The position numbers were made by a program, and so were the translations under genes. From Pyrus communis (lineage: Eukaryota > Streptophyta > Magnoliopsida > Rosales > Rosaceae), in NCBI RefSeq assembly GCF_963583255.1, contig NC_084815.1:17307807-17371806 (forward strand): a DNA stretch of 64,000 bases, in the 5' to 3' direction. The notes under the pieces were generated by a model. It saw only the letters and a program-made list of their open reading frames with translations, did no database searches and had not been told where the DNA came from. Shown here one piece after another: positions 43,822 through 56,691 of this stretch. The stretch's first letter is position 1; every line of letters starts with the position of its first letter.

Positions 43822-46642
43822 TGTGAAATCCCATTCCTGAAATTTATTGTTATAATCTACGTATTTGTATTATTGAGATTTTATATTATTTTTCGAGAAT
43901 TTATTTTAAATTGTTTGAATTTATATTTTAACTAAACTAGTTACAAAGTTTGAAGTTTGAAAATTAATTGTTTAAAATCCGTAGACCTTTGGAGGTCCCC
44001 ATTTATATTTTCGAATAGATCTTGAAACCACGAACGTATAAGCGAAATCCGTTTTCGAGTCTGAATTATAATGGTATAGTTACGGACATTTGAAGTTGTC
44101 TTACTAAACTATAGATTTTAAATCGATTAAACTTCCACAAGGAAGAAGCCTTATCAGATTTAAGCAAACATAAGAGGACCAATCAAATAAAAGGGGGGAA
44201 TGAGGGGTGGGGGGAAGGTTTCTGAAAAAAAAAAAAAAAAAAAAGGGAAGGAAAAAGGGGTGCTGCTAACCCGTTAACCCGTAAACTTAAACTGCTTGTA
44301 TCTCCTTCATCCAAGCTCTTTTTTGGGTGCTCTTGGTGTCCATGGAAAGCTCTTAATGAGCCCTACATCTCTGTAGTGTTAGATTTCAGAGGTTTTATCA
44401 TTTTTCCGGTGATTCTAGCAACCATTTCCTTCGAGTGAGGTATGAAACTTCATCTACTCTTCATAACCTTCAAGTTGGTATGATGTGCTTTCGTATTCAT
44501 TTTAGAGTGAGGTGTTTAGAACCCTAGAAATCCGGCTTTCTTTGGTGAATTTGGACGGTTTCCGGTTAGAATTTATCGTTGGCCTAGTTGTGAAAAGTGT
44601 TTCCTTTGTTGAGCTCTAGCTACCACGTAAATTTGAGCTCATTTAGTTAATGTTGAAAATTCAGGGTTTCTAAACCCTCCACTTTGACTAGCACCGCGTG
44701 TGGCGGTGTGTGGGACCGTCCACAAGTGTTGTCTAGGTACCAAATACCTTCTAGTGACCCTGTGAACCTATGTCTAGCTCGGTTTCCCAAAATTCCATTG
44801 TTTGGTGTGGTGATCAAATTGGACCGCCACTTGTTTGGGTGATTGACGATAATCCGACCGTTGGATTGTCACCAAACCTCAATGCATTATAGAACATTAT
44901 TTTTAGTTAAGATTAGTATTAATTGAAGCCCTGTGAGGCTTTACGACTTATCTCGGTTAGTGACTTTAACATATGTGATATGGTTATTACCTTGAATTCT
45001 TATATTGGTATCATCTGTGAATATGACTTGGTTATATATATATATATATATATATAGATACATATAGCCATAAACCTATGTTTATTAAACATGATTTGGC
45101 TTGTGTACTGATGATGATCGTGATATGTGATTTGACGCGCATATTGGATTTGTATGATTGGCTTGATTTGATGAAAGGTGAGGGCTAGTGGTGGACCGTT
45201 AACCCATTGTCATGGGGTTGCTTCGAAATGTGTTTCACCCTCGTTTCATTATTTCATTTCTTGTTTCGTTGAGCCTTTATAACTTGAGTAACTTGATTCA
45301 TGTGTTGTTTCATTGATTGGTTGTTATGCATTGTGCTTCACGATTCCGTTGAGTGATGGTCCGGAATCCCCTTTGGTGTCTTGGTTTAATTGGGTGGTCC
45401 GAAATCCCCTTTTTCCAGAGATGTAGTCTTCGGTCGAACTGCGTTCCTCTAGCCTAGTTTTTAATGTATATATGAACGATGGATTTTGGGAATCTTGTGG
45501 TTTGAATTGGAAGAACCGTTGGATGTCTGAGTGACTTCTACGGAGTTTTCAGCGACTTGATTATGATTCCATAAAGTATAATTTTATACTTGATATTTAT
45601 AGATTGTGATCGTTGGTTTGTTTTTATTGAATATCCCATACTTGTATTATTGTCACTCACTTGTGCCTCGCAGCTTATATGAGTGCCTGATTTTCCAGTG
45701 TACCATTCCTATAATGTAGGCATTGATTTTACATGTGACAGGTCTGGGTAGATTACGAGAAACCGCTTGATATTTTGGTTCCGTTGAGTGGTCTGGAACC
45801 CGATGTTGTTGGATTCCATTGAGTGGTCCGGAATCCTTGCTCTTGTTCATTTCCATAAGGTTATCTTAGAATCCTAAATTCGCGTGGATAGGAATTACCC
45901 ACAATAGATATTGTGAATATAAATTAGAATTACCATGTTTATTACTCATAATCCAAGTGGGGAATTATATAGGGTTCCTTGGTTAAATTCATGAAATGTT
46001 GTGTTATCGCATTGTTTGATTAACGTAATCAAATGCTAAGATTGTGCATCTTTGATTCACGAATTGATTAATTGACGGGATTGTGGAATGACGTTGGATA
46101 TGAGTGTTGTTATTATGATTATTTTAGTTGATTAATGTTTCTAGAGAATAATATTGTGCATTGTTAATTCTTTAATATGTTACACGCTATGAATTGTGAT
46201 TTTATGTGGGAAACTTGATGATTTATGTGATGGATGAAGTGGAAATGTTATTCGTCATGTGGGATTATTATGTTGGATATCATTGTTATTGTTATGATTA
46301 GACTTGTTGATAAATATGGTGAGAGAATATGATTGTGCTTCGTCGTTTGTCTTTGAAATATTGCATGATATGCATTGTGGTATTTTGTTGGGAGATAACA
46401 ACTTATGTGATGAATGTTCGAGTATAGTGAAGTAATGAACTACGAATGGCTTGATCCTTATTTAGGGTACGTAGGCAGCCTGACGAGGATGTTAGATGCA
46501 ACCATAAAGTCTACGAAGAATTATTGCACAGTTGGATCTTAAGTTATGTTTTGCCTTTTTCCGGAGGCGGGGCATGTTAGAGACGGGTATTTGGTGACGT
46601 CACGTGTCAATCCTAGACGTATGTTGGGATCGGGGCGTGACA
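43822..46642 (+). mobile_element. Solo LTR inserted in the LINE zinc-finger region
   Basis: 2,821 bp from TGTGAAATCCC to GATCGGGGCGTGACA, flanked by a perfect 5-bp duplication TTTGT (43817-43821 and 46643-46647). Removing it joins the LINE frame into a zf-RVT-like run (SASIC + CLCHVYEECTAHLFF), which confirms both borders. It contains several copies of a degenerate TCCGTTGAGTGGTCCGGAATCC motif (about 45346, 45395, 45780, 45815), a (TA)n repeat at about 45032-45056 and an A run at about 44226-44244. It is probably of the Del/Tekay type, related to the solo LTR at 27963. Confidence 0.87.
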
Positions 46643-47081
46643 TTTGTTGTCTTTGTCATGTTTATGAGGAATGTACTGCTCATCTTTTTTTCCAACTACC
46701 AGTCTTCTAAGCAACTTTGAAAGTGGTTAGCGTATTAATTTGGTACATGTTTGCCTGTTTCAAATTCTTTGGCTATTTTTTTAGGATGTTTTTGTGTGTG
46801 CGTAACTGCTTTTTCCTTCCGTTGCACAATGTTTGAGTCTTTGCGAGTTTTTTTACTATTTCGGCTATTTAGAAAGCTTGAAATAAGTTTAATTTTAGGT
46901 TCATTCAATCTATTTCCAACGTCTTTGCATGTCCATTATTTCTGACCTTGTCCACGGCTGGAGGTTTATTACAAGATACTCTCAAGGTTTAGATACTCAT
47001 ATCATTTCTTCTTAGGGATTCAACATATTTCTTCCAAGGCCCCTACTATTTTCCCCGTGTTATGGTCTCCTCCTTGGTATC
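46643..47081 (+). pseudogene. Decayed LINE, part 2: zinc-finger end and linker
   Basis: After the solo LTR the frame reads CLCHVYEECTAHLFFQL, the Cys/His-rich zf-RVT segment of plant L1 elements. Eroded linker follows, ending in PVLWSPPWY just before the 5' LTR of element B. The next residues of the LINE lie at 61643, beyond that element. Confidence 0.75.
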
Positions 47082-49356
47082 TGATAGGAGCATATTCATG
47101 CGACTTAAATGGCTTGTTCTCGTACATTTACGTTATGTTTCTTTAGTTATTTTAGTTCTTTATGCTTCTTTTGTGTGTTTTCAGGTTCTAAGGGCTTAGG
47201 GAGCAAGAAAGTGCATTTTGAGGCCATTTGGAGCATTTTTGGGCATGGATTGGATAGCTTATCCATGGAGCGAAGAGGATGGACGAATTTGAAGGCCTTG
47301 TATTCACTTTGGACATAAAACAAAGGGCCTAGCCCATTCTCTCTTATTCTCTCCCTTATGGCCATGCATTTCCTTCCAATTCCAAAACCCACAATCACTT
47401 CAAAGTCCATGCAAATCCATATTCAACACCTTAAACTACAACCATGCATCATTACACCACCTTCTCCATCTTTATTCCACATATAATTCACCTTAGCTAT
47501 CACATTCACACACATGCAATTACAAAACACCATCAAAGCCGTGCTACCCCCCTTTGTTTCCACCAAACACATGCACTCAAACAAAGCCAACTTAGCTAAC
47601 CCTACATGCATTTTTTATTCACTCTTCATCATTGCATACATCACCAAACACTTCCATTCTAGCCGTGTATCCCTCCATTTTTTGCACCTTTCCTCCTTGC
47701 AATTCCACATGCTTTCATCATCATAACCCACCTACAATCCACCTAATTCACAAAACTTTTCCCAACAAACAATTTCACCAAACACATGCACCAAAACCTC
47801 CATGCCGTGGGTTCCCTTGCCTTTCCAGCATTTCCCTTGTGCAATTCCAGCTTTCCACCCACTTTCCTAGCTGATTTTCACATGCATTGCAGCCACATTC
47901 TCACCCACTCTCTCCCTATATAAACCACACACACTTCATTCATTTGGATTGATTTTCATTCCCCATTCAAATCTCTCCATTACTCACTCTTCCATACACA
48001 TTTTCAGTTACAAACACTTCCATCTTCTCCCTAGCCGTGAGTCTCTCCATTTTCTGCACCATTCCCTTCCCTTTCTCCTCCATTTCTTCCATTTCCATAA
48101 TCCCCCAAACCACTCATCCCCCAAAAACTCACCTTAGACCTTGTGCGACAAAAAACGAAGAAGAGAAGAGTGCCTAAACGTTCATACAATTCAAGTTTGA
48201 GTTGTTGGAATGTTTAGGTGTTTCTTTGATTTCAATGTTTAAATTCAATTTTCTTTGTTTTGTAATGGAAGAGAAGAGTGCCTAAACGTTCATACAATTC
48301 AGTTTGAGTTGTTGGAATGTTTAGGTGTTTCTTTGATTTCAAAGTTATGAGGAACTAAACCCCCTTTAGCTAGGGGGTGATTCGAAACTATGTTTATATT
48401 TGCAATTTGAATTGATTACGTTTGGTTGGAATTTCATAAGTTGTGGATTCAATTCGTTTAACTGTTTGATTAATAACTTATTTATGTATGTTCATTGAGA
48501 TTGCAAGCTTAATTTTCATGCATAAATATGACGCTAGAATATAAGTGAATTTCACCTAATCGCTATGAACTTATATTCACAAGTAGTGGAGGTTGCTTAT
48601 AAACAATCGCGTTAAACGAATTCTTGGCATAAGTTTCATGCGTATTCCATAGTAACGAATGCCTCGTCGATGTTTATGATTTCCGTTGAACTTAATGATC
48701 TTTGTTGAATGTCTCTATCATGCGTATTCCATAGTTAGGGACTTTGATTAAGAATAATTTGGTTGTAATGCGTATTCCATTCAATCCAACGAATTTAGGG
48801 AAATCTGAAAGTTAATCTAAGCGGATCTAATTAACTTGGAGCATTGAGTTTCACAACTTATCGAAAGACCAACTGAGAATCAATTTTGTTTGCAAGTGTA
48901 ACATGTGTGGAGAAGAACCCCTTGGCTATTCCATCATCCATATTTTTATCACATTCATATTTACATTTTGCATTTAATTATATTCTGTCTTTTTAATTTA
49001 ATATCGTCCAACCACAATTCCCCCCCTATTTTGTTAAGTCTTAATCATTCGTATTTGTTTTATTTTTGTATCTTTAAGCTTTTGGAGTCATAAACAATTG
49101 CAAATTCGTCTAAATCAAGTTCTAGCTTCTATTTGAGTCAATTTGATTGTTTTAGACAATTTGAGTTTTTCAAAGCCATTCTGAGTCATAGTAGTCTTGT
49201 TAAGAGTATTTTAATTTAGTTTTTATGTTTTTAAGTCAATTTAGAAGGTTTTAGCAAGCCCTCCTAATCCCCGGTCTAGAACGATCCCTCACTTATCCAT
49301 TCTACTACAATTGTCAAACGAGGGTTTAATTTGAGTGTCAAGTAATTCTCGCATCA
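47082..49356 (+). repeat. 5' LTR of element B
   Basis: 2,275 bp. The first 250 bp are nearly identical to element A's LTR, the CATGCA-rich middle diverges, and the hairpin region and end are again similar. A TATATAAA box lies at 47917-47924. Confidence 0.93.
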
Positions 49357-49361
49357 AATTT

Positions 49362-49378
49362 TGGCGCCGTTGCCGGGG
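49362..49378 (+). other. Primer binding site of element B (tRNA-Asp)
   Basis: TGGCGCCGTTGCCGGGG, 5 bp after the LTR end and identical to element A's site. Confidence 0.92.
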
Positions 49379-49490
49379 ATTAGCAACTTTGCTAATCCTT
49401 TGTCTTTATTTTTATATTTTTTTTAGTTTTTCGTGCATTCTTATTTCAGATTCTTAGTTTGTTTGTTTCCTTGTTTTTTAGGTACTGTGT

Positions 49491-52400
49491 ATGACTCGTC
49501 GCTCTCGGCCTATTATAGAGAACATCTCCGACTTTGATGGTGATTTTGAACGCACTTTGAGGAGAACGAGGAGTCAACAAGAGCCACCACAACCTCCACC
49601 ACAACCTGGGCTTGAAGAAGACGAAGTAGGTGTAGAAGAAAAGCCCACGGATCAGATTTTTGAAGAAGAACAAGCCATGGCAGCAGATAATAGAACCATC
49701 AAGGAGCTTTCGGCCTCGGGTTTGGATAATGCATTGCCTCTTTGTATCCAATACCCCACGGCTGCAGAGGGGAAGACTGAGGAATTTGAACTCAAATCCA
49801 GTTTGTTACACCATATTCCGAAGTTCCATGGCTTGTCTATGGAAGACCCCAACAAACACTTGAAGGAGTTCGAGGTGGTTTGTTCGAGCATGACCCCCGT
49901 CAATGTGGATGGGAGTATATTGAAGATGAAGGCCTTTCCATTTTCACTTATGGACAAGGCCAAAGATTGGCTCTACGAACTAGCCCCGGGAACTGTGACT
50001 TCGTGGGAGAGTATGAAGCGTGCTTTCTTGGAGAAATTCTTCCCTACTTCGAGAGTGATTCTCCTACGGAAGAAAATTAGTGGTATTCAACAGAATCATG
50101 GTGAGACATTCCCGGCTTATTATGAGCGCTTCAAGGGCCTTGTAGCTTCATGTCCTCAACATCAAATGAAGGAGGAACTTCTCCTTCAATATTTCTATGA
50201 GGGCCTCCTTCCTATCGAACGTTAAATGCTTGATGCATCAGCGGGAGGAGCATTGGTGGACAAAACACCAAGGGATGCCAAGATTCTCATAGCCAACCGA
50301 GCGCTCAACGCTCAACAATATGAAGGAGTGGGTCAAAGGGAAGCCCCACGACAACAAAGTGTAAATGAGGTGAGTGCTATTTCTGAAATTCAATCACAAC
50401 TTGCTAATCTTACTTCTCTTGTTTCTCAGGTTGTGATTGGTCCAAAAGCACAAGAACACCAAGTTTGTGGCGTGTGCTCAATTCAAGGGCATCCATCCGA
50501 CAAGTGCCCTCAACTAATCGAGAATGGTGGGTGGGAATCTGCCAATGCAATTGGTTTCCAAGGACAAAATCAAAACAACCCATACTCGAACACTTACAAT
50601 GCCGGATGGAGGGACCATCCAAACTTCAAATGGAGGGAGCCACAATAAGCTGCCCAACAAGGAGGATTTAGGCCAAACCCCCCTGGTTTTTATTCCAAGC
50701 CGTATGCACCCCAACAACCCCAACAACCTTCGGCATCATCTCATTCAGGTACGTCCTTGGAAAGTGATCAAGCTATGCAATTACTAACCTCTATTTCGCA
50801 GGGGTTGCAAAATCAAAACAACCGGATAGCAAATAACGAGAAGGAGATGACGGATATGAAGAAACAAATAGGGCAGATTTCTGAGTTCCTTGGACAGATT
50901 AGAGAGCAAGGAAAGCTTCCTAGCTCAACCACAGTCAATCCAAAGGGAGGATTCGAATCCACCAAGGCCATCACCCTAAGGGGTGGAAAAGAAGTTGGGA
51001 CCGAGCCAAACAATCCCAAATCTGCCCAGAAAGTAGATGAAGAGACGACACAACCTGAGGCAGATCACCCTAACTCGGCCAAATCAGGTAATTTAAGTTC
51101 AAATTCATGTACTTCACGTCCTAATCTGCCCAATGTACCTTTTCCTCGCAGGTTCATGCAAGAAAAAAAGGAAGAAAGCGAGAAGGACATTCTTGAAACG
51201 TTCCGGAAGGTGCAAGTGAACATACCGCTTCTCGATGCAATCAAACAGGTTCCAAAGTATGCTAAATTCCTCAAGGACCTATGCAATACAAAGAGAAGAA
51301 GGGCAAACAAAGAGGTAGTGAAGGTAAGCGAGAATGTGTCCGCTGTTTTGCAACGTAAACTGCCTACCAAGTGCAAAAACCCCGGTAGTTTCACGATTCC
51401 TTGTGTGATTGGACATAATCGTTTTGAACATGCCATGCTTGATTTAGGTGCATCCATAAATGTCATGCCTTATTCTATTTATGCATCTATGAATTTGGGT
51501 GAATTAAAACAAGATGGTGTAATTATACAATTGGCCGATCGTTCTAACGCGTATCCAAAAGGAGTTTTGGAAGATGTGCTTGTGCAGGTGAACCATTTAA
51601 TTTTTCCGGCTGATTTCTACGTCCTAGACATGGAGGATTCAGCCCATTCTACATCTTTGCCGATTCTACTTGGTAGGCCATTCATGAAGACGGCCCGAAC
51701 GAAGATTGATGTATACAAAGGCACCTTGACAATGGAATTCGATGGGGAAGTGATTGATTTTAATATTTCTGAAACTATGAGATATCCCGTTGATGACCAT
51801 TCTTGTTTTTCCATTGATGTTATCGATTCTTTGGCGCAGGTATACCTTGAAGAATTGAACGAGGACGCCCTGGAAACAACCATTACTAAGGCCATAGAGC
51901 GCAAAAATGAAGGATTTGGGCCAATGCAAGGCCACGGCAAGGAGGAGGAATTCTTTGCAATGGGTTCTAGTGAAGAAATAATTGAGGTTGTGGCAGCCCT
52001 TGAGTCATTGCCACAACAATATGGTAAGGTTCCACTCTCACTTTCAAATTCAGTTTCCACTAAGATGCTACCTTCTGTTGTTCAGGCACCATCGCTTGAA
52101 CTTAAGCCGTTGCCGGACCATTTGAAGTATGTGTTTTTGGGAAAAGGCGAAACATTGCCCGTCATCATTTCATCAAGTCTCACGGCAATGGAGGAGGAGA
52201 AGCTTGTGAGGGTGCTGCGAGAGCACAAAACGGCCATAGGGTGGACTTTGGCCGACATTAAAGGAATAAGCCCTACCACATGCATGCACCGTATACTTCT
52301 TGAGGAGGGGGCTAAACCAACTCGAGAGGCTCAACGCCGTCTCAACCCTCCGATGATGGAAGTGGTGAAGAAGGAAATAATCAAGCTTTTGGATTGCGGA

Positions 52401-55004
52401 GTGATCTACCCTATCTCCGATAGCCGTTGGGTCTCTCCAGTTCAAGTCGTTCCCAAGAAGTCCGGAGTAACTGTTATCAAGAATGATGAGAATGAGCTCG
52501 TGCCTACACGCATTCAGACTGGATGGCGAGTATGTATCGATTACCGGAAGCTAAATGCCATGACTAGGAAAGATCACTTTCCTTTGCCATTCATCGACCA
52601 GATGCTCGAAAGGTTAGCCGGTCATGCTTTTTACTGTTTTCTTGATGGATACTCTGGATATAACCAAATTGTGATAGCCTCGGATGATCAAGAGAAGACC
52701 ACATTCACATGTCCCTTTGGAACATTTGCTTATCGTCGCATGCCATTTGGCTTATGCAACGCACCGGCCACTTTCCAAAGGTGTATGGTAAGTATATTTT
52801 CCGATTTTGTTGAAAAGATCATTGAGGTTTTCATGGATGATTTCAGTGTATTTGGGAGTTCATTTGATAATTGCTTGGATAATCTGACCTTAATTTTGAA
52901 ACGATGTGTTGAAACTAACCTTGTCTTGAATTGGGAGAAATGTCACTTTATGGTGAAACAAGGTATAGTTTTAGGACATATTGTTTCAGAAAAAGGAATT
53001 GAAGTAGATAAATCGAAAATAGACCTTGTACGTCACTTACCCTCTCCTACTTCGGTTAGAGAGGTACGTTCGTTTCTTGGCCATGCAGGGTTCTATAGGC
53101 GTTTTATCAAGGACTTCTCCAAGATGTCCAACCCTCTTTGCCGATTGCTTCAAAAAGATGTGCCATTCAAGTTTGATGAAGAGTGTAATTCGGCATTTAA
53201 CCAACTCAAGGAGAAGCTAGTCTCGGCCCCCATTATTGTACCTCCAGATTGGAGCCTTCCGTTCGAGCTCATGTGCGATGCATCCGACTATGCATTAGGA
53301 GCTGTTCTAGGACAAAGAAGAGACAAGCGGCCGCATGTCATATACTATGCCTCTCGGACTCTCAATGATGCCCAATTGAACTACTCCACGACGGAAAAAG
53401 AACTTCTAGCTGTGGTTTTTGCTTTAGATAAATTCCGTTCATATTTAATTGGTACTAAAGTAATCGTTTATTCTGATCATGCAACTTTGAGGTACTTGAT
53501 CACGAAAAAGGAAGCAAAGCCGAGGCTTATCCGTTGGATTCTTCTTCTTCAAGAATTTGATATTGAAATCCGGGATAAGAAAGGAAGCGAGAATGTAGTG
53601 GCTGACCATTTAAGCCGAATGATCCACGAGGAGCATGAACATGCCGTACCTATCCCTGAAACTTTTCCCGATGAGCAGCTGCTATCCATTGAGGTAAGTG
53701 AACCATGGTATGCAGATTTAGTGAATTACTTGGTGGCTAAACAAATTCCAAATGAACTAAACAAGCACCAACGTGATAAGCTTAAAAATGATGCACGTTT
53801 CTATGTTTGGGATGACCCTTATTTGTGGAAGTATTGCTCAGATCAAATTGTACGTAGATGTGTGCATGATTCTGAATTTCACTCAATTCTAAGCTTTTGT
53901 CACACATATGCATGTGGTGGTCATTTTGGCACACAACGCACTGCCCTCAAGGTTCTAGAGTGTGGTTTTTATTGGCCGACTATATTTAGGGATGCTAGAA
54001 CCTTTTGTATGTCTTGTGATCGTTGCCAACGAATGGGTAACATAGGTACCAAGGACCAAATGCCGCAAACCCCTGTCTTTAATGTTGAAATTTTTGATGT
54101 TTGGGGCATTGATTTCATGGGCCCTTTCCCTCCATCTTATGGTTTCACTTATATCTTGCTAGCCGTTGATTATGTTTCTAAATGGGTGGAAGCAAAAGCC
54201 ACCCGTACTAACGATTCTAAGGTGGTTGCAGATTTCGTGAAAACTAACATTTTTGCTAGGTTTGGAATGCCGAGAGTAATCATAAGTGATGGAGGGTCTC
54301 ACTTTTGCAATCGGACCATTGAGGCGTTGCTAAGAAAGTACCATGTCAACCATAAGGTATCCACACCTTACCATCCTCAAACAAATGGCCAAGCCGAGGT
54401 GTCTAACCGAGAAATCAAACAAATTTTGGAGAAGACCGTTGGACCAACAAGGAGGGATTTGAGCTTACGTTTAGATGATGCACTGTGGGCATATCGTACG
54501 GCATACAAAACACCCATTGGGATGTCACCTTTTCGGCTCGTCTATGGTAAGCCATGTCATTTGCCCGTAGAGTTAGAGCACAAGGCACATTGGGCCGTGA
54601 AGACTTTCAACATGGACATAGATGCAGCGGGAGTTCATAGGAAGCTCCAATTGAATGAACTTGAGGAGATTCGGAATGAAGCCTATGAGAATGCCCGGAT
54701 GTACAAAGCCAAGACCAAAGCATTCCATGATAAAATGATTCGAACCAAGACCTTCACAGTTGGGCAGAAAGTGTTACTTTTCAACTCTCGCCTACGTTTG
54801 TTTCCTGGTAAGTTGCGTTCTAAATGGATTGGCCCGTTTGTTGTTACTAATGTTTTCCCTCATGGTGCAGTGCAAATCAAAAGTTCAAGGACGCAACAAG
54901 AATTCAAAGTGAATGGGCATCGATTGAAGCCCTATTACGAGATGGTTGAGGAGCATGTCGTGGAGGAGGTACCCCTCCATGCCGTGGAACCTAGTCAAGC
55001 TTAA
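49491..55004 (+). pseudogene. Element B gag-pol polyprotein, interrupted by two stop codons
   Basis: One continuous frame of 1,838 codons (stops included) starts at the ATG after the TTTTAG|GTACT leader. It contains a gag domain at about 49900-50225 (AKDWLYELAPGTVTSWESMK) and a zinc knuckle C-x2-C-x4-H-x4-C at 50463-50504. The protease has DLGAS at about 51430, the Leu being usual in this lineage. RT is at about 52520-53000, with FMDDF near 52830. RNase H is at about 53270-53640 ([27 protein letters not shown]). The integrase HHCC is at about 53880-54030 and its D,D35E core at about 54090-54420 ([21 protein letters not shown]). The domain order PR-RT-RH-INT is that of Ty3/gypsy. There is no chromodomain. 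TAA stops at 50223-50225 and 50646-50648 split gag from the otherwise intact 50757-55004 frame, so a full polyprotein cannot be made without read-through. Confidence 0.93.
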
Positions 55005-55670
55005 ACGGAGGTACCGTCCGGCTGCAAGACGTAAAAGAAAGCGCTTCGTGGGAGGCAACCCATGCATCCGAATAGAGAAGAACTTGGAAACCCCTTTAAG
55101 AGACTTATTTTTATTCCTTTCTTTTTCTTACTTTGCTTTCTTTCTCGTATTTGTTTATTTGCTTGCTCTGTTGTGACTTTCTGCTTAAAACATTGAGGAC
55201 AAAGTTTGATTTAAGTGTGGGGGGGTAAACAATTTGTATTTGCATGAATTTCGTGGGATTTATTCACCTTCACTTAGAATGTTGTTTCTTACTGTTTTAA
55301 GCGTTTTTAGAGTGTTTTAGTGTGTTTTATAGTGTCTTGGTATAAAACTCCGAAAATTTAAAAAAAAAAATAAAAAAATAAAAAAAAATTTCTTTTGAAA
55401 AACCCAAAAATATGTGTTTTTAGAGTCATTTGAGTCATTTTGGTGTTTGTTTGTGTCTTAGCGCTACTTGGGAGGCAACCCATGCATTCAACAAAGGAAG
55501 ACTTAGAAAGCACTCCAAATCCAGATTCCTAAAAAAACTCTTCTCTTTGTTGCTATTTCGTTTCTGCCTTGTTAGGTTGTTTAGTTGTTATTGTTTGTTT
55601 GTTTATTAATTGTGTGAGTCTATGATTGTAACATTGAGAAAATGTTTGATTTATTGATAGGCACTGCTAA
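55005..55670 (+). repeat. Duplicated 3' untranslated motifs of element B
   Basis: The phrase GGGAGGCAACCCATGCAT occurs at about 55050 and 55470. An ACATTGAG(G)A(C)AA.GTTTGATTTA block follows each (about 55190-55215 and 55631-55655). A polypurine-like TTAAGTGTGGGGGGGTA lies at 55211-55227. This looks like a tandem duplication of the region after pol. An A-rich run is at about 55360-55390. Confidence 0.65.
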
Positions 55671-55688
55671 ACAAAGAAAGATGGTGCT

Positions 55689-56239
55689 TCACAAAGGGTG
55701 TTTGCTTGAGGCCCCACTACGTGGCTTTACTCTTGAAGCGGAAGGCGTAGGAACAGAAGGCGTAGGAACAGAAGGCATAGGAGCAGAAGGCATCGGAGCG
55801 GGAGGCATCGAAGATAGAGCATTCCAGGCTTCAATACTTGGCCAAGCGCTGGATGAGCCAGGAAAAAGGTGCCTCTGGAGGAAAGACGAGAACCTTTGAC
55901 GGTCACTGTGAATCCGACCTTCAGACTCTTGCAGCTCATCAAGCTTCCTCTTCATGCCCGTCGAATAGTTGTTTGCAAGCACGTGCAAACTTCTATTCTC
56001 ATACTTCAGCTGCTGGATCTCCTGCTTGAGACTTTCCACCTCTGCCATCAATGATTCCACCTGACGGGAGCGGGCAAGCAGGCGTTGGCCCATGTTGGAG
56101 CTGTTGTGGCGTCCTGCATCACGGAGTCTTCACCTGTGAGAGGACCGTTAGAAGAAAAGAAAGAAGGGCGCCATACGTTACCTTGACGCGGTGCGCCCGT
56201 ATCACTGCTAAGGCTCAATTCCAAGCTAAGGTTCGATGA
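55689..56239 (-). pseudogene. Element B antisense ORF, frameshifted by a 118-bp deletion
   Basis: The same antisense gene as in element A. The N-terminal piece (from the ATG complementary to 56237-56239 leftward) keeps the EAR-like LSLELSL and WRPSF...GEDSVMQDATTA. The C-terminal piece (55689-56093) keeps the coiled coil and the Pro/Ala-type tail. Compared with element A, 118 bp corresponding to A 13913-14030 are absent, which shifts the frame between the two pieces. Whether B lost or A gained the segment is not decided by two copies. The longer form is taken as ancestral because it gives one continuous frame. Confidence 0.78.
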
Positions 56240-56578
56240 GTTTGCCATTTTTTTCAAAAGTGTTCAAAGAGAAAGGATGGAGTTAAATTTCAAAGGGCCG
56301 GAGTTGATTTTCAAGAATGGGAATTCTTCAGAGTGTGTGTGTTGGGGTGATTGATAGCTCTATAAAAAGCCAAGGCGACGCGTCCCCCGATTCAAAGAGC
56401 CAGATTTTCCGGCGTAATTTAGGCGACGCTTTCTCGGCTTTTCAGAAACACGTGGAGGCCATCATCGCAACTACACCTCTTTAGCCGACAAGCGCAAAGT
56501 TCGGCGACGCTTTCTCTGCTTTTCAGAAAACGCGTGCAGCTTTGTCAAAAGGAGCCGCATCCGCACTACTACGTGTTG

Positions 56579-56691
56579 TTCAGAAAGCAAAGGGGCGTCG
56601 TTCAGAAATCGAAGGGGCACCTGCTCAGAAATCGAAGGGGCGCCTGCTCAGAAATCGAAGATGCGTCGTTCAGATATCGAAGAGACATTTG
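56579..56691. repeat. About 22-bp minisatellite (five units) in element B
   Basis: Five imperfect units of the TTCAGAAATCGAAGGGGCGCCTG type, one more than at the same place in element A. Confidence 0.75.
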
